Both the position numbers and the translations under genes were made by a program. The notes under the pieces were generated by a model. That model saw only the letters and a program-made list of their open reading frames with translations. It did not search any database and was not told the DNA's origin. Shown here in pieces: positions 24,169 through 32,861 of a stretch of DNA of 64,000 bases. Source of the stretch: Halomontanus rarus (GTDB lineage: Archaea > Halobacteriota > Halobacteria > Halobacteriales > Natrialbaceae); the NCBI RefSeq assembly GCF_017357405.1, contig NZ_CP071597.1, positions 2,046,001 to 2,110,000 of the forward strand, read 5' to 3'. Numbering within the stretch: position 1 is the first letter of the stretch; each line of letters opens with the position of its first letter.

Positions 24169-25161
24169 CTACCGTCCGGGATCGATCATCCCGAAGTCGT
24201 AGCCGGCGTCGTTTGCACGGGCGCTCTCGTAGGTGACGTGGGCGGCGGCGACGTCCTGGATCGCCAGTCCCGTCGAGTCGAAGACCGTGATTCCGGTCTC
24301 GTCGGTCCGGCCTGCCGTCGTACCGACCACGATTTCGCCGATCTCGGCGTAAATGTCCTCGTCGGAGAGCACGCCCGCACTCCAGGGGACGTTGATCTCG
24401 CCGGAGTGGGTACACTGTTCGTAGTCGTCGATGACGATCGTCGCCGTCTCGAGGAGTTCGTCCGTCAGTTCGTGTTTCCCCGCGGCGTCTGCCCCGATCG
24501 CGTTGACGTGGGTCCGCTCGCCGACGTCCTCGAGACCGACGATCGGTTCCTCGACGGGCGTCACCGTCGAGAGAACGTCGCAGTGACCGGCCTCCGAGAT
24601 CGAACCCTCGCGGACGTCGAACTCGTCGCCGAAGGCGTCGATAAAGCGCTCGATGCGCTCGTCGTCTAAGTCGGAGACGATCACCTCCTCGATGGGACGG
24701 ACCTGCGAGATGGCCTCGAGTTGCGTGTACGACTGGACGCCCGCACCGACGATGCCCAGGGTCGCGGCGTCGTCGACGGCGAGGTGGTCGGTGGCGACGG
24801 CGGCGGCGGCTCCGGTGCGTTTCATGGTGAGTTCGGTGCCGTCCATGATCGCCAGCGGAAACGCGGTCTCGGGGTCGGAGTAGATCATCGTCCCGAGGAC
24901 GGTCGGAAGATCGTGATCGCGGGGATTGTCGGGGTGGACGTTGACCCACTTGAGCCCGGCGGCGTCCCAGTCTGCAGTCCGGAGATAGGCGGGCATCGAT
25001 CGGAAGTCCCCGTTGTACTGGGGGAGGTCGATGTAGGACTTGGCGGGCATCTGGGTGTCTCCGCGTTCGAAGGCCGCGAAGGCGGCCTCGACCGCGTCGA
25101 TCACCGCGGCCATCTCCGCGTTCGCGTCGACGTCGTCGCTGTCCAGAAGAAGCGTCTCCAT
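24169..25161 (-). CDS. Ornithine cyclodeaminase/alanine dehydrogenase-type enzyme (mu-crystallin family)
   Basis: A 330-residue NAD(P)-dependent enzyme. METLLLDSDDVDANAEMAAV opens the family fold, the substrate loop holds MPAKSYIDLP and GLKWVNVHPDNP, and the Rossmann motif is GIVGAGVQSYTQLEAISQVR (about residue 125). The C-terminal part includes GEINVPWSAGVL and DSTGLAIQDVAAA. Haloarchaeal and Archaeoglobus members can be alanine dehydrogenases (pyruvate amination), whereas others are cyclodeaminases; the two cannot be separated by eye. ATG 25161 is preferred because a TATA-like ACTAAG lies about 27 bases upstream; the longer frame to 25224 adds only acidic residues. Confidence 0.9.
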   Translation of the reverse strand: METLLLDSDDVDANAEMAAVIDAVEAAFAAFERGDTQMPAKSYIDLPQYNGDFRSMPAYLRTADWDAAGLKWVNVHPDNPRDHDLPTVLGTMIYSDPETAFPLAIMDGTELTMKRTGAAAAVATDHLAVDDAATLGIVGAGVQSYTQLEAISQVRPIEEVIVSDLDDERIERFIDAFGDEFDVREGSISEAGHCDVLSTVTPVEEPIVGLEDVGERTHVNAIGADAAGKHELTDELLETATIVIDDYEQCTHSGEINVPWSAGVLSDEDIYAEIGEIVVGTTAGRTDETGITVFDSTGLAIQDVAAAHVTYESARANDAGYDFGMIDPGR

Positions 25162-25378
25162 ATCGGGAGGTATTGCGGGCTGGCACTTAGTTTCTGTCGC
25201 GTTATCGTCCTCGGATCCGGACACACCGGTATCGATAGCGGGTTTGGACCAAGACGAAGGCGAAGAAATCGATGGATCGCGAACCGGTCGAAAAAACGTC
25301 GGTCTCGAGTGCGGTTCGACGGTCGAGTGGGGTCGAATCGGGTCGGTCTGGTTGGCGCAGGAATTGAACCGGCCGGGC

Positions 25379-27088
25379 TTACATCATGCCGCCCATGCCG
25401 CCGCCCATTCCGCCCATGCCGCCGCCCATTCCGCCCATGCCGCCGGGGGCGCCGCCGGGACCGCCGGCTGGTGGGCCGCCCGCGTCGTCGTCGTCGCTAT
25501 CGACCTGGCCACCCTTGAGGTCGCCGGCGGCGATGACGTCGTCGATGCGAAGCAGCATGACGGCCGCCTCGGTCGCACTCTCGATTGCCTGGGTCTTCAC
25601 GCGCAGCGGTTCGTAGACACCTTCCGACTCCATGTCGATCACGTCGCCCGTGTAGGCGTCGAGTCCGGCACCGGTCTCGCCGGCGTCGTGTTCGCTGCGA
25701 AGCTCCACGAGGGAGTCGATGGGGTCCAACCCGGCGTTCTCCGCGAGCGTTCGCGGGATGATCTCGAGGGCGTCGGCGAAGGCCTCGACGGCGAGCTGTT
25801 CGCGGCCGCCGACGGAGTCGGCGTAGTCGCGAAGGGAGAGCGCGAGGTCGACTTCGGGTGCGCCGCCGCCGGCGAGCACCTTGCCGTCCTGAAGCGTCGT
25901 CCGGACGACGCCCAGCGAGTCCTCGATCGCGCGGTCGATCTCGTCGATGACGTGTTCGGTGCCACCGCGGAGGATGAGGGTGACCGCTTTGGCGTCTTCG
26001 ACGTCCTCGACGAAGATGCGCTGGTCGCCGCCGACGTCCTTCTGGGCGACGGAGCCGGCGAATCCGAGGTGGTCCTCGGAGAGGTCGTCGAGCGTCGAGA
26101 CCGGACGGGCACCGGTCGATCGGGTGAGACGACCCATGTCGGAGGCCTTCACGCGGCGGACGCCGAGGATCCCTTCCTCGGCGAGGTAGTGCTGGGCCAT
26201 GTCGTCGATGGCGCCGCTGACGAAGACGGCGTCGACGCCGGCGTCGACGAGCTGGTCGACCATCTCCTTGAGCTGCTGTTCCTCCTGATCGAGGAACTCC
26301 TGAAGCTGGTCGGGGTCGGTGACGTTGACCTCGGCGTCGATCTCGGTCTCTTTGACCTCGAGGGCGTCGTCGACGAGGGCGACGTCGGCGTCCTCGACGA
26401 AGTAGGGCATGTTGTCGGAGACGCGCTCCTTGCCGATGATGACGCCTTCGACGAGTTCGGAGTTCTCGACGGAGCCGCCGACGACCTTCTCGACTTGAAC
26501 GTTGTCCGTGTCGATATCGTCGTCGTCCGCGACCGCCTGAACGGCGTCGACGACGAGGTCGGCGAGCAGGTCCTTCGCGTTCTCCGCACCTTTACCCGTC
26601 ATCGCCGTCGCGGCGATCTGGTGGAGGATTTCGGAGTCGGTCTCGTCGACGTCGATCGCGATCTCCTCGAGGGCGTCGGTCGCCTCTTCGGCGGCCTGAC
26701 GGTATCCCTGTGCGAGCGTCGTCGCGTGGATGTCCTGCTCGAGGAGTTCCTCGGCGCGCTTGAGCAGTTCGCCGGAGACGACCACTGCGGAGGTCGTCCC
26801 GTCACCGACCTCGTCCTCCTGGGTCTCGGCGACTTCGACGATCATGTTGGCCGCCGGGTGGTCGATGTCCATCTCCTTGAGGATGGTGACGCCGTCGTTC
26901 GTGACGACGACGTTCCCGCTGGAGCCGACGAGCATCTTGTCCATCCCCTTCGGGCCGAGTGTCGTCCGAACGGACTGCGAGACGGCTTTCCCGGCCGTGA
27001 TGTTCATCGACTGTGCATCTTTGCCGGAGGTCCGCTGGCTGTCCTCCGAAAGTACGATGAGGGGCTGGTTACCCATCTGTTGCGCCAT
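25379..27088 (-). CDS. Thermosome subunit (group II chaperonin)
   Basis: A 569-residue subunit of the cytosolic double-ring ATP-dependent folding machine. Visible landmarks: [20 protein letters not shown] at the N-terminus, [12 protein letters not shown] and [15 protein letters not shown] of the ATP site (catalytic Asp in GDGTT), the apical domain with its helical protrusion, and [17 protein letters not shown] in the C-terminal equatorial domain. The C-terminus is a run of GGM repeats ([12 protein letters not shown]), encoded by a short tandem DNA repeat at 25381-25450. ATG 27088 is the family start; upstream in-frame codons fall inside the promoter. Confidence 0.97.
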   Translation of the reverse strand: MAQQMGNQPLIVLSEDSQRTSGKDAQSMNITAGKAVSQSVRTTLGPKGMDKMLVGSSGNVVVTNDGVTILKEMDIDHPAANMIVEVAETQEDEVGDGTTSAVVVSGELLKRAEELLEQDIHATTLAQGYRQAAEEATDALEEIAIDVDETDSEILHQIAATAMTGKGAENAKDLLADLVVDAVQAVADDDDIDTDNVQVEKVVGGSVENSELVEGVIIGKERVSDNMPYFVEDADVALVDDALEVKETEIDAEVNVTDPDQLQEFLDQEEQQLKEMVDQLVDAGVDAVFVSGAIDDMAQHYLAEEGILGVRRVKASDMGRLTRSTGARPVSTLDDLSEDHLGFAGSVAQKDVGGDQRIFVEDVEDAKAVTLILRGGTEHVIDEIDRAIEDSLGVVRTTLQDGKVLAGGGAPEVDLALSLRDYADSVGGREQLAVEAFADALEIIPRTLAENAGLDPIDSLVELRSEHDAGETGAGLDAYTGDVIDMESEGVYEPLRVKTQAIESATEAAVMLLRIDDVIAAGDLKGGQVDSDDDDAGGPPAGGPGGAPGGMGGMGGGMGGMGGGMGGMM

Positions 27089-27111
27089 AGTCAAAGACAG
27101 ATTGTTTGCTA

Positions 27112-27124
27112 TTCTATATAAATG
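27112..27124 (-). promoter_or_regulatory. Thermosome promoter
   Basis: On the minus strand GCATTTATATAGAAT contains a strong TATA box centred about 30 bases before ATG 27088. A second TATA-like element (GGTATAAATACG, minus strand) near 27200 could give a longer transcript, for instance under heat stress. Confidence 0.6.
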
Positions 27125-27377
27125 CTTCGTTATTGGGTATAGATAATCGCCGCACGTGACCGGGGCAGGAGTATTCGACAACAGTTACCACCGACGTATT
27201 TATACCTCAAAACGGGATCGCGTTCCGTCGAACGATCGAAGCGGAGTCGAGAAGTCGGCGCTACGAGACGGACGAGTGGGTGCGTTCACTCACGACCGAA
27301 ACCAGGAGTGACAGCCCGGACCGCGTCGAAGTCGGATTTGGAATCCAAAACGAAGGTCGAAACGCGAGGGGCAGCGC

Positions 27378-27941
27378 TCAGGACTCGGGTTGGCCACCGG
27401 GGAATCGGTGATACTGCATTCCCTGATGTTTCATCTCGTTGTGTCGTTCCTCGAGGAACGAGTAGACGGCGCCGTGGGGAGCGCCGTCGAGGAGCATTTC
27501 GGCGGCGGTGCGGACGGCATCGACCTGTGGGGGCGTCCCGATGATCCCTAGCGTCGAGCCGTAGATAACGACGGCGGCGCCGCTGAGTTCCTCCATGAGT
27601 TCGCGCGTCCGGCCGCTCTCGCCGATGAGTCGGCCTTTCTTCCGCTTCATGTCGTTTTTGTTTCGCGCGGCGGCGTCGATGTCGACGACGTCGAAGAGGA
27701 TCATGTCGTCTGCCAACAGTTGCAGGGCATCTTCGGGTGGAAAGCCACGACCGATCGCGCGAACGATCTCCGGGGCCTTGATCCCCTTGACGGGATCACC
27801 GACCGTCTCGACCGCGACGGAGCCGTTCTCGGAATCGATGTCGAGGCGAACTTCCGCTTCCGCCTCGATCTCGCGCATCGTCTCGCCGCCCTCGCCGATG
27901 AGGACGCCGATTCGGTCCTGCGGTATCTTCACGTGCTGCAT
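27378..27941 (-). CDS. KH-domain RNA-binding protein (Dim2/Pno1-like)
   Basis: A 187-residue protein with two KH domains. The first carries IPQDRIGVLIGEGGETMREI with a canonical GxxG loop (IGEG). The second carries the KGRLIGESGRTRELMEELSG version and VVIYGSTLGIIGTPPQVDAV. Its archaeal relatives bind the 3' end region of pre-16S rRNA and help 30S maturation together with Rio kinases; rio1 is in this window at 36220. It is transcribed in the same direction as the downstream thermosome gene, about 290 bases away. A TATA-like CCTTAACC is about 29 bases upstream, so the message is probably leaderless. Confidence 0.92.
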   Translation of the reverse strand: MQHVKIPQDRIGVLIGEGGETMREIEAEAEVRLDIDSENGSVAVETVGDPVKGIKAPEIVRAIGRGFPPEDALQLLADDMILFDVVDIDAAARNKNDMKRKKGRLIGESGRTRELMEELSGAAVVIYGSTLGIIGTPPQVDAVRTAAEMLLDGAPHGAVYSFLEERHNEMKHQGMQYHRFPGGQPES

Positions 27942-27985
27942 ATTCTCGAGTACTTGCTCGGAGAGGTTAAGGCTGTGGTCCGAGC

Positions 27986-28351
27986 GTGCAGGCCGCGACT
28001 CGAGATCAGAGCATCGGGGAGCGGCGGTCGCGATCGTACACTCTCGAGAGTCGAAACGACGTCGTCCAGATCGAAGAGGTGGAGGTCGTCGCGTTCGTCG
28101 ACCGCCCCGACGGACCGGGCGAACCCACTACGGCCGAAGAGCGCGTACTCGCAGCGACGATCGCTACCGTCCGCGGATATCCACCGACGGTTCTCGACGC
28201 GACCCTCGAGACCTCGAGGTCGACCACCGCCCGAAATCGAACCGAAGCTGCGCGTCTCGGGGGTCGCTACGGTCCAACGTTCCGAAGACCGTCGCTTGCT
28301 CACGACGCCCGCGGCCTTATCCGATCACGTCTCCCAACACGAGTCCAATGA
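27986..28351 (+). CDS. Doubtful frame in the gap between the KH and DUF4112 genes
   Basis: A GTG-initiated frame of 121 codons. Its middle (VVQIEEVEVVAFVDRPDGPG and what follows) has haloarchaeal codon bias and acidic composition, but both ends look non-coding (Arg/Ser-rich). There is no family match and no clear promoter. It may be the decayed remainder of a gene. The rest of this 400-base gap shows only the divergent promoters of its neighbours. Confidence 0.22.
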   Translation: MQAATRDQSIGERRSRSYTLESRNDVVQIEEVEVVAFVDRPDGPGEPTTAEERVLAATIATVRGYPPTVLDATLETSRSTTARNRTEAARLGGRYGPTFRRPSLAHDARGLIRSRLPTRVQ

Positions 28352-28797
28352 ACCGATCTACGGCCGCCGACTCCGATGTGTCGTTCGACGACTTCGACGG
28401 CGAACTCCCGAAGAGCGTCGACGAAGCCGCGATCGAGCGCATACACACAGTGGCGCGGCTACTCGATAACGGGTTGCGTGTTCCGGGAACGAACTTCCGA
28501 TTCGGTCTCGACCCGATCGTCGGTATCCTGCCGGGGGCCGGTGACGTCGCCGCTACCGCCGTGTCGCTGTACATCGTCTTCGAAGCCGCTCGCATGGACG
28601 TTTCGCGATCGACGCTGCTTCGAATGCTCGCCAACGTCACCGTCGACACTGTCGTCGGGTCCGTTCCCGTCCTCGGCACGATCTTCGACGCGTTCTGGAA
28701 GGCGAACAAGTGGAACGTCGAACTGGTACTCGAGGACCTCGCCGCCGCCGAGCAGGACTTCGAGGGCGAGGAGCCGCTGACGGTCGACGTCGAGTGA
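28348..28797 (+). CDS. DUF4112 family membrane protein
   Basis: A 149-residue protein. After an acidic N-terminus the family core is clear: RIHTVARLLDNGLRVPGTNF then RFGLDPIVGILPGAGD, VAATAVSLYIVFEAARMDVS, MLANVTVDTVVGSVPVLGTI and FDAFWKANKWNVELV. Two hydrophobic helical hairpins suggest membrane association. No function is established for DUF4112. CCTTAT at 28315-28320 lies about 30 bases before ATG 28348 and implies a leaderless transcript. Confidence 0.85.
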   Translation: MNRSTAADSDVSFDDFDGELPKSVDEAAIERIHTVARLLDNGLRVPGTNFRFGLDPIVGILPGAGDVAATAVSLYIVFEAARMDVSRSTLLRMLANVTVDTVVGSVPVLGTIFDAFWKANKWNVELVLEDLAAAEQDFEGEEPLTVDVE

Positions 28798-28914
28798 CTC
28801 ACGGGCCGACGACGACCGGACGGTGGATCGTCCCCATCGAGTGCGGTGATGGCCCCGGGATGCCAGAGGATTCACCGGTGTCTTATTAGGACTCGCGGAA
28901 AAGCAGCGGTAACG

Positions 28915-29415
28915 ATGCAGATCGGAATCCTGTCGGACACCCACGACAACGTCGAGGCGGTCGAACGGGCCACGGCGATCTTCGAAGAGGAAGGCGTCGA
29001 GGTCCTCGTCCACTGCGGCGACTACATCGCACCGCCGGTGATCCCGTCTTTCGACGGGTTCGAAGTCCACGGCGTCCTCGGCAACAACGACGGCGAGGTC
29101 GCGGGCCTCCACGCGGCGTTCGACGCGCTCGGCGGGGAGAGCGAACTCCACGGACGCTTCGCCGAACTCACGTTCGACGGCCTCTCCTTCGCCGTCCTCC
29201 ACGGCGAGTCCCTCGCGGAGGTCCGGTCGCTCGCCGACGCCGGGACGTACGACTACGTCTGCTACGGCCATCACCACGAACGCGAACAGACCGAGACGGG
29301 CCGAACGACCGTGTTGAATCCAGGTGCCCACTTCCCGACGGTTCCGGCGGAAGACCGCACGGTTGCGATCGTCGACACGGAGACCGAATCCGTCCGGTTT
29401 CGCGAGTTCGAATAA
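28915..29415 (+). CDS. YfcE/MJ0936-type metallophosphoesterase
   Basis: A 166-residue calcineurin-like phosphodiesterase. The dinuclear metal site is complete: GILSDTHDN (residues 4-12), VLVHCGDYIAP, GVLGNNDGE, AVLHGE and CYGHHHERE, followed by VLNPGAHFP. Members hydrolyse phosphodiesters such as bis-p-nitrophenyl phosphate in vitro and the physiological substrate is usually unknown. ATG 28915 lies 27 bases downstream of TCTTATTAGG, so the message is likely leaderless. Confidence 0.92.
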   Translation: MQIGILSDTHDNVEAVERATAIFEEEGVEVLVHCGDYIAPPVIPSFDGFEVHGVLGNNDGEVAGLHAAFDALGGESELHGRFAELTFDGLSFAVLHGESLAEVRSLADAGTYDYVCYGHHHEREQTETGRTTVLNPGAHFPTVPAEDRTVAIVDTETESVRFREFE

Positions 29416-29882
29416 GATCGATCGGCCCGTCGAACGCTCGAGGAGCAGCCGGTGTCGAGAACGATGGTCGGTACAGGTAGACGACGTAGCACGCCCGCGG
29501 CTCCACTCGTAGGTCTATCAGAAACCGACTGCCGACACGTTCGACGTTCCGAGAGCGACTCCATCTCGAGACGGCGGTGACACCGTGAGGTTTTACCCCG
29601 TGCGTCGCCGCAAAATTCTCGAACGGTATTCGAAAGCGATAGTCCGGACAGGTGCAGCCGAAGACCGAGTTCCATCAACCGACGCGACGTCCGCTCACGC
29701 TCTACAAACCTCAAGTCAATCCAGTCGATACGACCACTGAGACGTGCGATTTCTGCCACGAACCAGCTGAAAATCCCCGTGCCTCACTTCTCAGCCTCAA
29801 CTAAACATGACCGTGTGTGCATGAAATAAAGATAGGTATAGGAGAATTCGTTGATTTCAGGACCAAGAACGGCATACAGTAA
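29416..29882. other. Gap holding the IS6 remnant
   Basis: Apart from the transposase fragment at 29600-29759 no gene is supported. Composition shifts from the GC-rich flank to AT-rich sequence at about 29800, where ATGAAATAAAGATAGGTATA begins an AT-rich island that runs to about 30300. Confidence 0.5.
29600..29759 (-). pseudogene. IS6-family transposase, N-terminal remnant
   Basis: From GTG 29759 on the minus strand the frame reads MAEIARLSGRIDWIDLRFVE, then RERTSRRLMELGLRLHLSGL and SLSNTV. This is the N-terminal segment of haloarchaeal IS6-family (ISH14/15-like) transposases. After about 48 residues the similarity breaks off; the frame continues with unrelated, Arg/Ser-rich text, and the DDE catalytic domain is absent. 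It is therefore a truncated, inactive copy. Flanking terminal repeats were not identified. Confidence 0.7.
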
Positions 29883-30221
29883 CTATTGTTGGCCGTTAAG
29901 TTGGATTACTGTGTTGAGTACAACTCTGACTGCTTCCTGTCTAGTGACTGTAAATGGATTTCTGAACGCAATTATAAATGGATACCGAGCCCGTTCGTCA
30001 CCGAATCTTTCTAAGACACCCAATACAATCTCAGGATCAGATTATCTACTGTGAATGAATAAAGCATAGAATGTGATTATAGTCCCTACTATTGAAAAAA
30101 CGACTCCTAAAACAAATAAGAAAGTGAATTCACCAAGCAAATCTAGGAGCTCAAAACATATGAGTCCAATTATCGTTATTTGTATTCCAAATAGAGACAA
30201 TTCGTTTATATTTAATCCCAT
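29883..30221 (-). pseudogene. Small membrane protein gene interrupted by one in-frame TAA
   Basis: From ATG 30221 the minus strand encodes 59 residues with two membrane helices: MGLNINELSLFGIQITIIGL then ICFELLDLLG, followed by FTFLFVLGVVFSIVGTIITF and YALFIHSR. The frame then meets TAA (30042-30044). The same frame continues for 52 more residues of protein-like text (SDPEIVLGVLERFGDERARY, PFIIAFRNPFTVTRQEAVRV, VLNTVIQLNGQQ) to TAG at 29883. A TATA box (GTATATAAATAGG, minus strand, about 30245-30257) lies 30 bases before the ATG. It is either a recently inactivated 112-residue gene, a genuine short gene, or a case of stop readthrough. AT-rich codon use differs from its neighbours. Confidence 0.6.
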
Positions 30222-30316
30222 TTCAACCGTATAAGTTATGCGACCCTATTTATATACACCTATTGTATACAGTAGACCCCCTCATTAGATGAATCGGGAA
30301 GTCAACGAAACGACAC

Positions 30317-31594
30317 TCAGAACTGCGGCGATGGCACCCCCGCCGCCTCGAGCGCCCGTCGTCGCTCCTCCTCGGTCAACCGATAGGCCTCGAGTTCCTC
30401 GCCGAGATCACCCAGTGCGTCCCGCCGCTCCTGATGGCCGGCGAGGAAGTCGGTGATCCGCTCGATCGCGACCTCCTTCAGTTCGCCGCTCAGGAGGTCG
30501 CCGGCGCGGTACTCCGCGGCGAGCGCCTCGAGCCGGTCGTCGTCCGGTTCGAAGAAGAATCGCAGATACTGAAACGGCACGTCGATAGCCGGGTCACCGC
30601 CGTACTCGCGGTGTTCTTCGAGACTCGAGCGGCCGCCGGTGTAGGCGTGATTCCGGACGGTCTCTGCGACGGTGTCGGCGTCGTCCGTCAGCGAGATCGA
30701 GGGCGCGTCGCCGGAGGAACTCATCTTCCCCGGGCCCTCGAGACTCGGGAGGAAGCGTCCGAGGAGCGCGCCCGGTTTTTCGACCGGGAGGGCCTCTTTG
30801 GCCGCGACGTCGCGACAGACCCGGACGTGTGGGTCCTGATCGACGGCGATGGGGACCAGCGTCGGCCGGCGGCCGTCGACGAGTTGCGGGAGTAGGAGGT
30901 GGGTCGCCTGCACCGCCGGGTAGAACTCGAGGCCGACGGTGTCCTGCGTTCCGTATACGGCTTCGACCGTCGCGGGCGTGAGGTGCTTCGCGAGCCGAAC
31001 CGCGATCGGATAGATTACGTCCGCGTCAGCCGTGTCGATCACGATCCGCGTGCGCTCGGGATCGAACCCGACCGCGAGGATGTCCCGGAGGTTGTCCCGA
31101 GTGTGCTCGCCGATCGACTCGAAGGACTGTTCCTTGGCGAGGAACTTCTCGTCGTCCGAGAGCGGTACGTAGACGGTCGCGCCCGTTTCCTCCTGAAATC
31201 GCTTGGCGAGATACAGCGGGAGGACGTGTCCGAGGTGCATCGGTCCCGAGGGGCCACGACCGGTGACGACGGCGTGTGGCTCTCCGATATCGGCCGCCTC
31301 GAGATACTCGTCCACGTCTCGCCCAGCGTAGAAGGTGTGCCGCCGGAGTAGCGGGTGGTTCGGGAAGCGGGCGATCTGGTCGTCGGTGAGCGGATCGGCG
31401 CCGAACCGCTCGAGGAGTTTGTCGTAGTCGACTTCCCCGGAGACGGCGTAGGGGGTGACGGTGAAGTCGTCGGCGTCGCTAGGGGCTGTGCTCGCTGGCC
31501 GTTCGGACTCCGATTCGGGCGAGGACCGAGTCCGGAAGTGGGATTGGGGTTGGGACTCTGGCTGTGCGTCGGTCGTCTCGTCTGTGTCGGTCAT
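30317..31594 (-). CDS. trpS2: Tryptophan--tRNA ligase, second copy (complete)
   Basis: A 425-residue class I synthetase. After an acidic, low-complexity N-terminus of about 45 residues, the archaeal TrpRS core follows: RFPNHPLLRRHTFYAGRDVD, the HIGH motif as GRGPSGPMHLGHVLPLYLAK, VPLSDDEKFLAKEQSF, and KMSKS as GPGKMSSSGDAPSISLTDD. It is distinct from the TrpRS gene whose tail opens the window. Haloarchaea often carry two TrpRS genes; which is the housekeeping enzyme is not evident here. Its promoter region is the 240-base gap 31595-31831. Confidence 0.93.
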   Translation of the reverse strand: MTDTDETTDAQPESQPQSHFRTRSSPESESERPASTAPSDADDFTVTPYAVSGEVDYDKLLERFGADPLTDDQIARFPNHPLLRRHTFYAGRDVDEYLEAADIGEPHAVVTGRGPSGPMHLGHVLPLYLAKRFQEETGATVYVPLSDDEKFLAKEQSFESIGEHTRDNLRDILAVGFDPERTRIVIDTADADVIYPIAVRLAKHLTPATVEAVYGTQDTVGLEFYPAVQATHLLLPQLVDGRRPTLVPIAVDQDPHVRVCRDVAAKEALPVEKPGALLGRFLPSLEGPGKMSSSGDAPSISLTDDADTVAETVRNHAYTGGRSSLEEHREYGGDPAIDVPFQYLRFFFEPDDDRLEALAAEYRAGDLLSGELKEVAIERITDFLAGHQERRDALGDLGEELEAYRLTEEERRRALEAAGVPSPQF

Positions 31595-31831
31595 GTGTCT
31601 GGTGGGTCGTGGATGCGGCTGGCTGGCGATTCAGAACCGAGAGAACGAAGGGAGCACCCGCCGCCGCGCCCGCCGGGTTAGGCCGCGCCGCACGCGAAGA
31701 CGACACTGTCCGCTCTCGAGGGGGCCGGCCAGCGCCAGTCGAGAGCGGCGCGCATTAGGTGACAGTATTGGCCGCCGTATCAAATGGGTTTCGCTCCGAC
31801 GAATCGAAATGGAATCGCATCCGAGGCACGA

Positions 31832-32677
31832 TCAGGACCAGCAGTCGAACCGTTCCCACTCGTCGTCGGAGACGGTGAGTGGTCCGTCATCGATCTCGTC
31901 GTGCCACGTCCCTGGATCGTGCCAAACACGATACACACTGTCGTCGGTGGAGGTGAGGAGGTAGCCGGCGTAGCTCTCGCCCTCGCTCGCCGTTTCGTAC
32001 GCGTCGTACTCGACGTATAGCGACTCGTCGTCGTGTTCGATCAGGATCGCCGATTCGCGTCCGACTGCGTCCGCGAGCACCTCCAACAACGCGGGGTCCG
32101 TAACCGTCCGCTCCTCCTCGCCCGAGTCGAGGGCGTCTTCGATCGCCTCGAGCAACGGATCCACGTCGGCGAGGGGTTCCTCGGACGTCGAGACTCGCTC
32201 GAGGTCGTCCTCGTCGACGGCGGGGTCGTCTCCGTCGAGCGGAACGAGCGTCGCGTCGCCGTCCCAGGCGGTTTCGCTCCACAGAACTCTGAGATCGACG
32301 CGGGCTATTCCGTTGTCGATCGCGCTCGTTTCGACGGGGACCGAAACGTGCCGACTCACGCGCGGGTCGGGATCGTGCATTCGAGCTACTTCGAAGCGCT
32401 TCGCGAACGTTTCGACGCGTCTGATCGTGAACTCCTCCGGCGGTGTTGCGTCGGTGTCGGGACAATCGGCGTGCTCGGCCTCGGCGAGCACCGCCGCCGA
32501 CGGTCGATCGAGTGCGTCGCTTTCGTTACTGTCCGACCGGGACGTCTCACCCGCGTCACCGTTCGGTTCGGTCCGTCCGTCCCCGTTCCCGTTCCCGTCG
32601 TCGGGCTCGCTACCGAGACAGCCGGCGAGTCCGACGGTACCGACGCCCACGAGTTCGAGGACTGTGCGGCGATTCAT
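31832..32677 (-). CDS. Tat-exported lipoprotein, unknown function
   Basis: A 281-residue predicted lipoprotein. The signal MNRRTVLELVGVGTVGLAGC has twin arginines, a short hydrophobic core and a lipobox (LAGC), so it is expected to be folded, exported by Tat and lipid-anchored outside the membrane. A disordered Gly/Asn/Asp/Ser linker follows (residues 22-55), then an acidic domain with VARMHDPDPRVSRHVSVPVE and a C-terminal ESLYVEYDAYETA. No family with a known function is recognised. Start ATG 32677 is chosen because upstream residues would precede the signal peptide. Confidence 0.8.
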   Translation of the reverse strand: MNRRTVLELVGVGTVGLAGCLGSEPDDGNGNGDGRTEPNGDAGETSRSDSNESDALDRPSAAVLAEAEHADCPDTDATPPEEFTIRRVETFAKRFEVARMHDPDPRVSRHVSVPVETSAIDNGIARVDLRVLWSETAWDGDATLVPLDGDDPAVDEDDLERVSTSEEPLADVDPLLEAIEDALDSGEEERTVTDPALLEVLADAVGRESAILIEHDDESLYVEYDAYETASEGESYAGYLLTSTDDSVYRVWHDPGTWHDEIDDGPLTVSDDEWERFDCWS

Positions 32678-32861
32678 GCCCTTCACGATGGACGAGACAC
32701 ACAAGTACTTTCAGCAAGGTGAAACAACTGTATGACCGTTTCCGCACTCGAAAGCATCCGTAGCAAGCTGGTCGCGACGGGTCTCGGTGGCTACCCGTTT
32801 CACTGATTTGGTCGGGCACACTCTCGAGGGGACGGCCAGCGCCACCCGTCGGTGAACGCGT

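Noticed and set aside
25345..25375. Minus-strand GGTTCAATTCCTGCGCC, like the 3' half of a tRNA, just after the thermosome gene.
   Set aside because: No 5' half and no duplicate end that would define an attachment site.
29851..30054. A 67-codon plus-strand frame in the AT-rich island.
   Set aside because: It overlaps the better supported minus-strand membrane gene, which has a promoter and helix pattern.
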